5,344 nucleotides of DNA from Hydrogenophaga sp. Lineage in GTDB: Bacteria > Pseudomonadota > Gammaproteobacteria > Burkholderiales > Burkholderiaceae_C. Each line of letters begins with the position of its first letter. Positions within the stretch are counted from its first letter, which is position 1. Where the stretch lies: NCBI GenBank assembly GCA_018335615.1, contig JAGXRS010000426.1, positions 1 through 5,344 on the forward strand. The letters are read 5' to 3'. The notes under the pieces were generated by a model, which was given only the letters and a program-made list of their open reading frames with translations, was not told the origin of the DNA and did no database searches. Below, piece by piece: positions 1-5,344 of the stretch. The translations under genes were made by a program, and so were the position numbers.

Positions 1-599
1 AGCATGGTGCCTTCGTAGCGCTTGAGCCAGGCTTCCAGCCAGACCAGGGCGTCCAGGTCCAGGTGGTTGGTGGGTTCGTCGAGCAGCAGCAGTTCGCTGG
101 GGCACATCAGCGCGCGCGCCAGTTGCAAGCGCATGCGCCAGCCGCCCGAGAAGCTGTCCACCGGGTGGTCCAACTCGTCCATGCGAAAACCCAGGCCGAG
201 GATCAGCGATTGCGCGCGGGCCGCTGCGTCGTGGGCGCCGGCGTCGTGCAGCGCCATGTAGGCGTTGGCCATGCGTTCGCCGTCACCGCTGTCTTCGGCG
301 GCGGCCACCTCCTGCTGGGCGGCCAGCAGGGTCACGTCGCCTTCAATGACGAACTGCGTGGCGGGCAGGTCGGTCTCGGGCATGTCCTGCGCCACCTGGG
401 CCATGCGCCACTGCGCGGGCACGTAGAAGTCGCCCTTGTCTTCGTGGAGTGTCTTGTCGAGCAGGCGGAACAGGCTGGACTTGCCGGCGCCGTTGCGGCC
501 GACCAGGCCGACTTTTTCACCCGGGTTGAGGGTGACGGAAGCGCCATCGAGCAGCACCTTGGTACCGCGGCGAAGGACGACGTTTTTGAGCGTGATCAT
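1..599 (-). CDS. yheS: ABC-F family ATP-binding protein, YheS-like (N-terminal part, 3' end outside window)
   Basis: This is the first ATP-binding domain of an ABC-F protein, a soluble ATPase class with two fused nucleotide-binding domains, no membrane segment, and usually a role on the ribosome. About 199 residues are present and the frame is still open at base 1. Visible motifs are a Walker A GRNGAGKSS at residues 34-42, a Q-loop glutamine near 71, the ABC signature FSGGWRMRLQLA from 150, and a Walker B/ABC-F motif LLLLDEPTNHLD with DEP at 174-176. The opening residues and the stretch around the signature resemble E. coli YheS more than EttA or Uup, as I recall those sequences. The linker and second ATPase domain, which would settle the subfamily, lie outside the window. 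The ATG overlaps the prmB TGA as ATGA and has no clear Shine-Dalgarno sequence, so translation is probably coupled to prmB. ABC-F identity is firm; the YheS label is likely. Confidence 0.92.
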   Translation of the reverse strand, partial: MITLKNVVLRRGTKVLLDGASVTLNPGEKVGLVGRNGAGKSSLFRLLDKTLHEDKGDFYVPAQWRMAQVAQDMPETDLPATQFVIEGDVTLLAAQQEVAAAEDSGDGERMANAYMALHDAGAHDAAARAQSLILGLGFRMDELDHPVDSFSGGWRMRLQLARALMCPSELLLLDEPTNHLDLDALVWLEAWLKRYEGTM

Positions 600-1489
600 G
601 GATGGGGCGTGGGCGATGCTGCCAGCGCCTGAAGGGATTCGGTGGTGAGAAGAAGAACCTGGTCGTCGCCGGCGCTGGTGCAGAGCCAGACCGCTTCGAG
701 CTGGGGAAACGCGGCCTCGAAGTGCTCGCGTTCGTTGCCGATTTCGAGCACCAGCACGCCGTGCGGGCTCATGCGGGCCGGTGCGTCGCGCAACAGGGCG
801 CGGATGAAGTCCATGCCATCGGTGCCGCCGGCCAGGGCCAGTTCGGGCTCGGCGCGGTACTCGGCGGGCAGGGCGTCCATGCTGCGCGCGTTGACGTAGG
901 GCGGGTTGCACAGGATCAGGTCCCACGGGCCGGGGCAGGCCGCCAGGCCGTCGGACGTGAGCAGGGTGATGCGGTCCTGCAGACCGTGCCGCTCCACATT
1001 GATCCGGGCCACGGCGAGCGCGTCGGTCGAGAGGTCGGCGCCGGTGACGGCGATGTCGGGCCAGGCCAGCGCGGCCAGCACGGCCAGGCTGCCGTTGCCG
1101 GTGCACAGGTCCAGCACCGAGCGCGTGTCTTCGCCCAGCCAGGGGTCGATGCTGCCGTCGGCGATCAGCTCGGCGATGAAACTGCGCGGCACGATGGCGC
1201 GGCGGTCCACGTAGAAGGACACGCCCTGCAGCCAGGCTTCGCCGGTCAGGTAGGCGGCGGGTTCGCGGGAGTCGATGCGGCGCTGGATCAGCGCCCGCAC
1301 CGCGGTCTGCTCTTCCGGGGTGACGGGCCTGGCGGCCAGGGCGTCAAGGTCGCTGTCCAGCGGCAGCCCGAGTTGCCACAGCACCAGCCAGGCGGCCTCG
1401 TCGATGGCGTTGGTGGTGCCGTGGCCATAGGCCAGGCCAGCCGCATCGAGGCGGGTGCTGGCCTCTGCCAGCAGTTCGTGAAGTGTCAA
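596..1489 (-). CDS. prmB: PrmB, 50S ribosomal protein uL3 (L3) glutamine N5-methyltransferase
   Basis: This is a 297-residue SAM-dependent methyltransferase, close to the roughly 310 of E. coli PrmB, which methylates a glutamine of ribosomal protein uL3 in the cytoplasm. An N-terminal helical domain covers roughly residues 1-90 and leads into VPRSFIAELI at 100-109, a PrmB trait where PrmC has a PRPET-type motif. The SAM-binding motif DLCTGNGSL is at 127-135, an acidic residue follows at GADLS (about 150-154), and the catalytic NPPYV, which holds the substrate glutamine, is at 195-199. The start is chosen as TTG at 1489. The frame stays open far upstream across dapE, but no ATG or GTG fits near the expected N-terminus, and MTLHELL matches how family members begin. 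A weak GGAA lies just upstream. The gene starts 17 bases after the dapE stop, and its TGA overlaps the next gene's ATG. Confidence 0.93.
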   Translation of the reverse strand: MTLHELLAEASTRLDAAGLAYGHGTTNAIDEAAWLVLWQLGLPLDSDLDALAARPVTPEEQTAVRALIQRRIDSREPAAYLTGEAWLQGVSFYVDRRAIVPRSFIAELIADGSIDPWLGEDTRSVLDLCTGNGSLAVLAALAWPDIAVTGADLSTDALAVARINVERHGLQDRITLLTSDGLAACPGPWDLILCNPPYVNARSMDALPAEYRAEPELALAGGTDGMDFIRALLRDAPARMSPHGVLVLEIGNEREHFEAAFPQLEAVWLCTSAGDDQVLLLTTESLQALAASPTPHP

Positions 1490-1506
1490 GGGAGTTCCGA
1501 TGGGGG

Positions 1507-2688
1507 TCAGGCCCCGGCGCTGGCCGAGGCGGCCAGGTGGTCCAGGGTGCGGCGGTAAATGTTCTTCAGGGGTTCGATGTCGGCCACGGCCACATGCTCG
1601 TCCACCTGGTGGATGGTGGCGTTGGGTGGGCCGAGTTCGATGACCTGCGGGCAGATCTGGGCGATGAATCGCCCGTCGCTGGTGCCGCCGGTGGTGGACA
1701 GCTGCGTCTCGATGCCCGTCTCGGCGGCGATGGCCGAGCGCACCGCGTCCACCAGCGTGCCGGGCGTGGTGAGGAAGGGCAGGCCGCCCACTGTCCAGGC
1801 GAGGTCGAAGTCGGCCTGCGGCTGCAGGCCGTGGCGCTGGAGGATGGCCGCGAGGCGCTGCTGAAGGCCCTCGGGCGTGGATTCGGTGGAGAAGCGGAAG
1901 TTGAAGTCGATCACCACGGTGCCGGGGATCACGTTGCTGGCACCGGTACCGCCGTGGATGTTGCTGATCTGCCAGCTGGTGGGCGGGAAGTAGGCGTTGC
2001 CTTCGTCCCACACCGTGGCGGCCAGTTCGGCGAGTGCCGGTGCGGCCATGTGAATCGGGTTGCGGGCGAGGTGCGGATAGGCAATGTGGCCTTGCACGCC
2101 CTTGACCGTGAGCTTGCCACTCATGGTGCCGCGGCGACCGTTCTTGATCATGTCGCCGGTGCGCTCGACCGACGTCGGTTCGCCCACGATGCACCAGTCC
2201 AGCCGCTCGCCGCGGGCCACCAGGGCCTTGCAGACCACCACGGTGCCGTCCACGGCCGGGCCTTCCTCGTCGCTGGTGAGGAGGAAGGCGATGTCGATCG
2301 CGGGCGACGGATGGGCCGCCACGAACTCTTCGCAGGCCACCACCATGGCGGCCAGCGAGGCCTTCATGTCGCTGGCACCGCGGCCGAACAGCTTGCCGTC
2401 GCGATGGGTGGGAACGAAGGGGTCGCTGGCCCAGGCGGCCAGCGGGCCGGTGGGCACCACGTCGGTGTGACCGGCGAACACCAGGGTGGGCTGCCGGCCC
2501 GTGCCCAGACGGGCCCACAGGTTGGTGACGCGGAAGTCGGCCGGGCCGCTTTCGATGGTCTCCACCGCGAAGCCGAGGGCTGACAGGCGCGCCGCGATCA
2601 CCGCCTGGCAGCCTTCGTCGAGCGGGGTGACAGAGGGGCGGGCCAGCAGTTCTTCGGTGAGGCGCAGGGTGGCGTGCATGGGATCCAT
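1507..2688 (-). CDS. dapE: DapE, succinyl-diaminopimelate desuccinylase
   Basis: This 393-residue enzyme is a cytoplasmic M20-family di-zinc hydrolase. It cleaves N-succinyl-LL-2,6-diaminopimelate to LL-diaminopimelate and succinate in lysine and peptidoglycan synthesis. The expected metal ligands are all present: H74 in GHTDVVP, bridging D107 in GRGASDMK, E142 in TSDEEG, E170 in VGEPT, and H360 in NATIHQVDE. E141 is the general base and D76 supports the first histidine. This matches the ligand spacing known for H. influenzae DapE, offset by seven residues over the first part. The dimerisation domain lies roughly between 185 and 300, followed by GGTSDGRF near 334-341. The chosen ATG at 2688 forms a TGATG with the pilU stop, suggesting reinitiation by ribosomes finishing pilU. 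A second ATG three codons later (2679) gives a 390-residue protein whose N-terminus is more typical. Neither has a good Shine-Dalgarno sequence. Confidence 0.96.
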   Translation of the reverse strand: MDPMHATLRLTEELLARPSVTPLDEGCQAVIAARLSALGFAVETIESGPADFRVTNLWARLGTGRQPTLVFAGHTDVVPTGPLAAWASDPFVPTHRDGKLFGRGASDMKASLAAMVVACEEFVAAHPSPAIDIAFLLTSDEEGPAVDGTVVVCKALVARGERLDWCIVGEPTSVERTGDMIKNGRRGTMSGKLTVKGVQGHIAYPHLARNPIHMAAPALAELAATVWDEGNAYFPPTSWQISNIHGGTGASNVIPGTVVIDFNFRFSTESTPEGLQQRLAAILQRHGLQPQADFDLAWTVGGLPFLTTPGTLVDAVRSAIAAETGIETQLSTTGGTSDGRFIAQICPQVIELGPPNATIHQVDEHVAVADIEPLKNIYRRTLDHLAASASAGA

Positions 2689-3848
2689 CAGTTTTTGACG
2701 TCGAGCGTGAACTCGGTGAAGGTGGCCTGGTCGCTGCTGTCCTCGTCGGACGGCGTGGCGTTCTGGTTGGTCCGCGCGGCGTTGAAGTCGTTTTGCAGGC
2801 GCCACATGAGGTTGCTGGGCGAGTCCGCCTGGGCCAGGCCTTCGTTGCGCGAGACCAGGCCCTCGGTGATGAGGCGGGTCAGGTCCTGCTCGAAGCTCTG
2901 CGAGCCCTCGGCCATGGATTTTTCCATGGCCTCGCGCACACCAGAAAAATCGGCTTTCTGGATCAGGTCCGAAATCAGCGCGGTGTTGATCACCACCTCC
3001 ACGGCGGGCACACGTCCGCCCGTCTGGGTGCGGATGAGGCGCTGGGAAATGACCGCCCGCAGCGCCGCCGCCAGGTCGCCCAGCATCGTGGGGCGCACCT
3101 CCACCGGGTAGAAGCTCAGGATGCGGTTGAGCGCCTGGTAGCTGTTGTTGGCGTGCATCGTGGCCAGGCACAGGTGCCCCGACTGGGCGTAGGCAATGGC
3201 GGCCGACATGGTCTCGCGGTCCCGGATCTCACCGATCAGGATCACGTCGGGCGCCTGGCGCAGCGCGTTCTTCAGGCCCACTTGCAGCGAGGCGGTGTCG
3301 GTGCCGATCTCGCGCTGGTTCACGACCGACCGCTTGTTGCGGTACACGAACTCGATGGGGTCTTCGATGGTGAGGATGTGACCCGAGGTGCGCTCGTTGC
3401 GGTGGTCGATCATGGCCGCCAGCGTGGTCGTCTTGCCCGCACCGGTGGCGCCCACCATCAGCACCAGGCCGCGCTTTTCCAGCACCAGGTCACCCAGGAT
3501 GGGGGGCACGTTGAGCGTGTCCAGGGCTGGCACGTCGCCTGGCACGAAGCGGATCACCACGGCGTAGCTGCCCCGCTGCCGGAACGCGCTCACGCGGAAG
3601 TTGCCCGCCCCTTCGATGGGAACGGCCATGTTCAGCTCGCCGGTTTCCTGCAGCTCCTCCATGCGCGTGGGCGGCACCACCTCGGCGAGCAGGTTGCCCG
3701 GCGCCTCCGGGGGCAGGATCTGGCTGTTGATCGGGACCGTCTGGCCATTGATCTTGATCATCGCCGGCGCATGCGCCGAGAGGTACACATCCGAGGCTTT
3801 CTTGCTGGCCATGAGCCGCAGGATGCGCTCCATCATTCCGTTGCTCAT
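2688..3848 (-). CDS. pilU: PilU, type IV pilus accessory retraction ATPase
   Basis: This 386-residue protein is a PilT/PilU-type secretion ATPase, a cytoplasmic hexameric motor at the inner-membrane base of type IV pili that helps PilT depolymerise the pilus for twitching and DNA uptake. The N-terminal PAS-like domain spans about residues 1-105. Walker A GATGAGKT is at 133-140, the Asp box IEDPIEFVY at 161-169, Walker B VILIGEIRD at 202-210 with E207 as likely catalytic base, and the His box SGHLCLATMHANN at 223-235. PilU rather than PilT is indicated by the HLCLATMHANN wording, by SPSNLMWRLQNDF near 343-355, and by the length (P. aeruginosa PilU is about 382, PilT about 345). The last 30 residues are a polar, acidic, probably disordered tail. 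The ATG has a good AAGGA six bases upstream. No pilT is adjacent in this window; instead the gene lies between dapD and dapE and shares a base with dapE. Confidence 0.95.
   Translation of the reverse strand: MSNGMMERILRLMASKKASDVYLSAHAPAMIKINGQTVPINSQILPPEAPGNLLAEVVPPTRMEELQETGELNMAVPIEGAGNFRVSAFRQRGSYAVVIRFVPGDVPALDTLNVPPILGDLVLEKRGLVLMVGATGAGKTTTLAAMIDHRNERTSGHILTIEDPIEFVYRNKRSVVNQREIGTDTASLQVGLKNALRQAPDVILIGEIRDRETMSAAIAYAQSGHLCLATMHANNSYQALNRILSFYPVEVRPTMLGDLAAALRAVISQRLIRTQTGGRVPAVEVVINTALISDLIQKADFSGVREAMEKSMAEGSQSFEQDLTRLITEGLVSRNEGLAQADSPSNLMWRLQNDFNAARTNQNATPSDEDSSDQATFTEFTLDVKN
2910..2931 (-). repeat. Perfect inverted repeat inside pilU (9-bp stem, 4-base loop)
   Basis: The arms 2910-2918 (GGCCATGGA) and 2923-2931 (TCCATGGCC) are exact reverse complements around a loop of four bases, AAAA on the coding strand. 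In the pilU message this would form a stable hairpin over the codons for AMEKSMA, about three quarters of the way through the gene. The loop is too A-rich and the following sequence too GC-rich and T-poor for an intrinsic terminator. It may be a chance result of the repeated ATGG codon context. The structure is certain from the sequence, but a function is not. Confidence 0.6.
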
Positions 3849-3854
3849 GCTGAG

Positions 3855-3859
3855 TCCTT
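3855..3859 (-). promoter_or_regulatory. Ribosome binding site of pilU
   Basis: AAGGA on the minus strand sits six bases before the pilU ATG at 3848. It is the clearest Shine-Dalgarno sequence at any gene start in the window. It supports that start over the nearby in-frame ATGs at codons 5 and 6. It also suggests that pilU initiates independently of dapD, whereas the genes after it appear to rely more on coupling. Confidence 0.75.
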
Positions 3860-3920
3860 GGCAAGAAAAATCAGGGTCGTGGCCAGCAACCGAGGCTCGA
3901 TAACCCGAACGCCGCGGAAC

Positions 3921-3948
3921 CGCCCTTCGACCGGCTCAGGACGGGCCG
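3921..3948. repeat. REP-like intergenic repeat remnant between dapD and pilU
   Basis: The plus strand reads CCCTTCGACCGGCTCAGGAC, and GCCC and GGGC arms at 3922-3925 and 3943-3946 enclose it. This resembles the short palindromic extragenic element of the type CCCTTCGACAGGCTCAGGGCGAACGG, which I recall as abundant between genes in Burkholderiales and some other proteobacteria. The arms here are imperfect, so it looks like a diverged copy. Only one copy is in the window, so repetitiveness cannot be shown from this sequence alone. Such elements can form hairpins that protect or attenuate messages between genes. Confidence 0.5.
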
Positions 3949-3957
3949 CAGGTGTTC

Positions 3958-3971
3958 TGCCCCCGCGGGCA
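3958..3971. other. Short GC hairpin downstream of dapD
   Basis: TGCCC at 3958-3962 pairs with GGGCA at 3967-3971 around a four-base loop, about 30 bases after the dapD stop. On the transcribed strand no run of T follows, so it does not qualify as a standard intrinsic terminator. Together with the adjacent REP-like element it may form a weak structured boundary between dapD and pilU. Confidence 0.35.
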
Positions 3972-4000
3972 AGAGGCGGAGCGGCGCCGGCGTGCGTCAA

Positions 4001-4825
4001 TCAATCCCTCAACAGGTCGTTCAGGCTGGTCTTGCTGCGCGTCTGGGCGTCCACGCGCTTGACGATGATGGCCGCGTACAGGCTGTACTTGCCGTTGTCC
4101 TTGGGCAGGCTGCCGCTGATCACCACCGAGCCGGCCGGGATGCGGCCGTAGCTCACCTCGCCGGTGGTGCGGTCGTAGATGGGCGTGCTCTGGCCGATGT
4201 ACACGCCCATGGAGATCACCGAGTTTTCCTCGACCACCACGCCCTCGACGACTTCCGAGCGGGCGCCGATGAAGCAGTTGTCTTCAATGATGGTCGGGCC
4301 GGCTTGCAGCGGCTCCAGCACGCCGCCGATGCCCACACCACCGGACAGGTGCACGTTCTTGCCGATCTGTGCGCAGGAACCCACCGTGGCCCAGGTGTCG
4401 ACCATGGTGTTCTCGTCCACATAGGCGCCGATGTTCACGTAGCTGGGCATCAGGATCGCGCCCTTGGCGATGAAGCTGCCGCGGCGGGCCACGGCCGGCG
4501 GCACCACGCGCACGCCGGTGGCCTTCATCTCGGCTTCGCTCAGGTGCGCGAACTTGGTCTGCACCTTGTCGTAGAAGGCGAGGTCGCCGCTGCGCATCAT
4601 CTCGTTGTCCTTCAGGCGGAAGGACAGCAGCACGGCCTTCTTGATCCACTGGTGCACCGTCCACTGGCCCACGCCTTCGCGGGTGGCCACGCGCAGCTTG
4701 CCGGCGTTGAGCTCGGCAATCACGTGTTCCACGGCGTCCAGCACTTCCTTGGGGGCAGAGGCGGGGGACAGTTCGGCGCGGTTGTCCCAGGCGGTGTCGA
4801 TCAGGGTTTGCAGTTGTTGGGTCAT
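4001..4825 (-). CDS. dapD: DapD, 2,3,4,5-tetrahydropyridine-2,6-dicarboxylate N-succinyltransferase
   Basis: This 274-residue enzyme has the same length as E. coli DapD. It transfers succinyl from succinyl-CoA to tetrahydrodipicolinate (acting on its ring-opened amino-ketopimelate form), the committed step of the succinylase branch of lysine and diaminopimelate synthesis. The first 100 or so residues form the N-terminal helical domain, with GQWTVHQWIKKAVLLSFR at 53-70. A left-handed beta-helix of hexapeptide repeats follows (about 105-235) and includes the near-invariant MPSYVNIGAYVDE (126-138), MVDTWATVGSCAQIGKNVHL (141-160) and CFIGARSEVVEG (184-195). D143 and E191 are the likely counterparts of the catalytic acids described for other DapD enzymes. 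The family works as a cytoplasmic homotrimer. The ATG at 4825 matches the family N-terminus. No Shine-Dalgarno sequence precedes it; the 67-base leader after dapC is pyrimidine-rich. Confidence 0.98.
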   Translation of the reverse strand: MTQQLQTLIDTAWDNRAELSPASAPKEVLDAVEHVIAELNAGKLRVATREGVGQWTVHQWIKKAVLLSFRLKDNEMMRSGDLAFYDKVQTKFAHLSEAEMKATGVRVVPPAVARRGSFIAKGAILMPSYVNIGAYVDENTMVDTWATVGSCAQIGKNVHLSGGVGIGGVLEPLQAGPTIIEDNCFIGARSEVVEGVVVEENSVISMGVYIGQSTPIYDRTTGEVSYGRIPAGSVVISGSLPKDNGKYSLYAAIIVKRVDAQTRSKTSLNDLLRD

Positions 4826-4892
4826 GGAGGTCGGACTCGGTGAGAAAAAGAGACAGGAACAAGAAACGCGATGGGGCCGCCAGCGGGGCAAC

Positions 4893-5344
4893 TCAATCGT
4901 TGTGGAAGACAAAGGCGTGGATGCGCCCGGCGGCTTCCAGGCATTCGGCGGTTTCGGCGACCAGCGCCATGCGCACGCGGCCCCGGCCGGGGTTGGTGCC
5001 ACCCGCCTCGCGGGCCAGGTAGCTGCCGGGCAAAACCGTCACATTGTATTGAGCCAGCAGCTCGCGGGCGAAAGCCTCGTCCGCGCTCAGGCCCGGGACC
5101 CGGTTGGCAAAGACCTCGGGCACGCCGGCCCAAAGATAGAAGGCCGCGTCCGGCAGCGCCACGTCCAGCACCGGGGCCAGCACCGGCATCACCTGCGCAA
5201 ATTTCTCGCGGTACTGGCGCCGGTTGTCCACCACATGGGCCTCGTCGTCCCAGGCGGCCACGCTGGCGGCCTGTACGGCCGGGCTCATGGCGCCGCCGTG
5301 GTAGGTGCGGTAGAGCAGAAAGGGTTTGATGAGCTGGGCATCAC
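4893..5344 (-). CDS. dapC: DapC, succinyldiaminopimelate transaminase (C-terminal 149 residues, 5' end outside window)
   Basis: This is the C-terminal part of a fold-type I, PLP-dependent aminotransferase of the AspC/DapC class. The frame is open to the window edge, so the gene begins outside it; the full family length is about 400 residues. The visible part contains LLYRTYHGGAMSPAVQAAS, the ALPDAAFYLWAGVP segment of the small domain, the NVTVLPGSYL motif, and GRGRVRMALVA, whose last arginine is the expected substrate-carboxylate-binding residue. The PLP lysine lies upstream and cannot be checked. The specific assignment to DapC (N-succinyl-2-amino-6-oxopimelate plus glutamate giving N-succinyl-LL-diaminopimelate) rests on these motifs, which fit the proteobacterial DapC family, and on its position directly before dapD and near dapE. 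The ATG at 5288 is internal to the domain, not the start. The TGA lies 67 bases before dapD. Confidence 0.9.
   Translation of the reverse strand, partial: DAQLIKPFLLYRTYHGGAMSPAVQAASVAAWDDEAHVVDNRRQYREKFAQVMPVLAPVLDVALPDAAFYLWAGVPEVFANRVPGLSADEAFARELLAQYNVTVLPGSYLAREAGGTNPGRGRVRMALVAETAECLEAAGRIHAFVFHND

Noticed and set aside
1484..1489. A TTGACA hexamer on the minus strand at the prmB start, resembling a -35 promoter box.
   Set aside because: No AT-rich -10 box follows at the right distance, and the hexamer is explained by the TTG start codon and the next codon.
602..1558. A 318-codon open frame on the plus strand opposite prmB.
   Set aside because: It is another shadow; PrmB on the minus strand is complete and has its SAM and NPPY motifs.
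1490..2518. An upstream extension of the prmB frame giving a 640-residue fusion-like protein.
   Set aside because: The extra part is the wrong frame of dapE, rich in Arg, Pro and His and without a domain. It is not a real fusion.
1483..2583. A 366-codon open frame on the plus strand opposite dapE.
   Set aside because: Its low-complexity Gly/Ala/His/Val composition mirrors the dapE codons. No domain is seen, and the gene on the other strand has all of its catalytic residues.
3958..3971. A hairpin considered as an intrinsic terminator of dapD.
   Set aside because: The stem has only five pairs and no T-run follows on the transcribed strand, so it is listed only as a short hairpin.
3995..4000. 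A TTGACG hexamer just after the dapD stop, considered as a promoter for pilU.
   Set aside because: The sequence 17 bases downstream is GC-rich with no -10-like hexamer, so a promoter cannot be supported from sequence alone.
2793..4151. A 452-codon open frame on the plus strand opposite pilU and the end of dapD.
   Set aside because: It is antisense to two firmly identified genes and spans a gap. It has a His-, Gly- and Val-rich composition typical of reverse-strand shadows in GC-rich DNA, and no recognisable domain.

Overview
This window is GC-rich bacterial chromosome, densely coded, with every convincing gene on the minus strand. The protein sequences and the gene mix (a succinylase-type lysine pathway, a type IV pilus ATPase, PrmB, an ABC-F protein) point to a betaproteobacterium, most likely Burkholderiales and perhaps a Comamonadaceae relative. 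That placement comes from remembered family resemblance, not from a search.

In the direction of transcription (right to left) the layout is: the 3' part of dapC (5344-4893, cut by the window edge); a 67-base gap; dapD (4825-4001); a 152-base gap holding a REP-like element and a small hairpin; pilU (3848-2688); dapE (2688-1507), whose ATG shares a base with the pilU stop; a 17-base gap; prmB (1489-596), starting at TTG; and the 5' part of a YheS-like ABC-F ATPase gene (599-1, cut by the window edge), whose ATG overlaps the prmB stop. From pilU to the ABC-F gene the coding is effectively continuous, so these four genes are probably co-transcribed and partly translationally coupled. dapC and dapD may belong to the same transcript or to one just upstream.

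Functionally, DapD, DapC and DapE perform three consecutive steps of meso-diaminopimelate and lysine synthesis through succinylated intermediates. They supply peptidoglycan and protein synthesis. PrmB methylates ribosomal protein uL3, and the ABC-F protein probably acts on ribosomes, so the promoter-distal end has a translation theme. PilU, the accessory retraction ATPase of type IV pili, is the functional outsider, inserted between dapD and dapE and without pilT beside it in the window.

I see no CRISPR array, tRNA or rRNA gene, insertion sequence, phage gene or defence system. All gaps are shorter than 160 bases. This looks like an ordinary core-genome region and I do not find an undescribed system. 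The points worth a second look are the placement of pilU, the gene junctions, the TTG start, the REP-like element and a perfect hairpin inside pilU.
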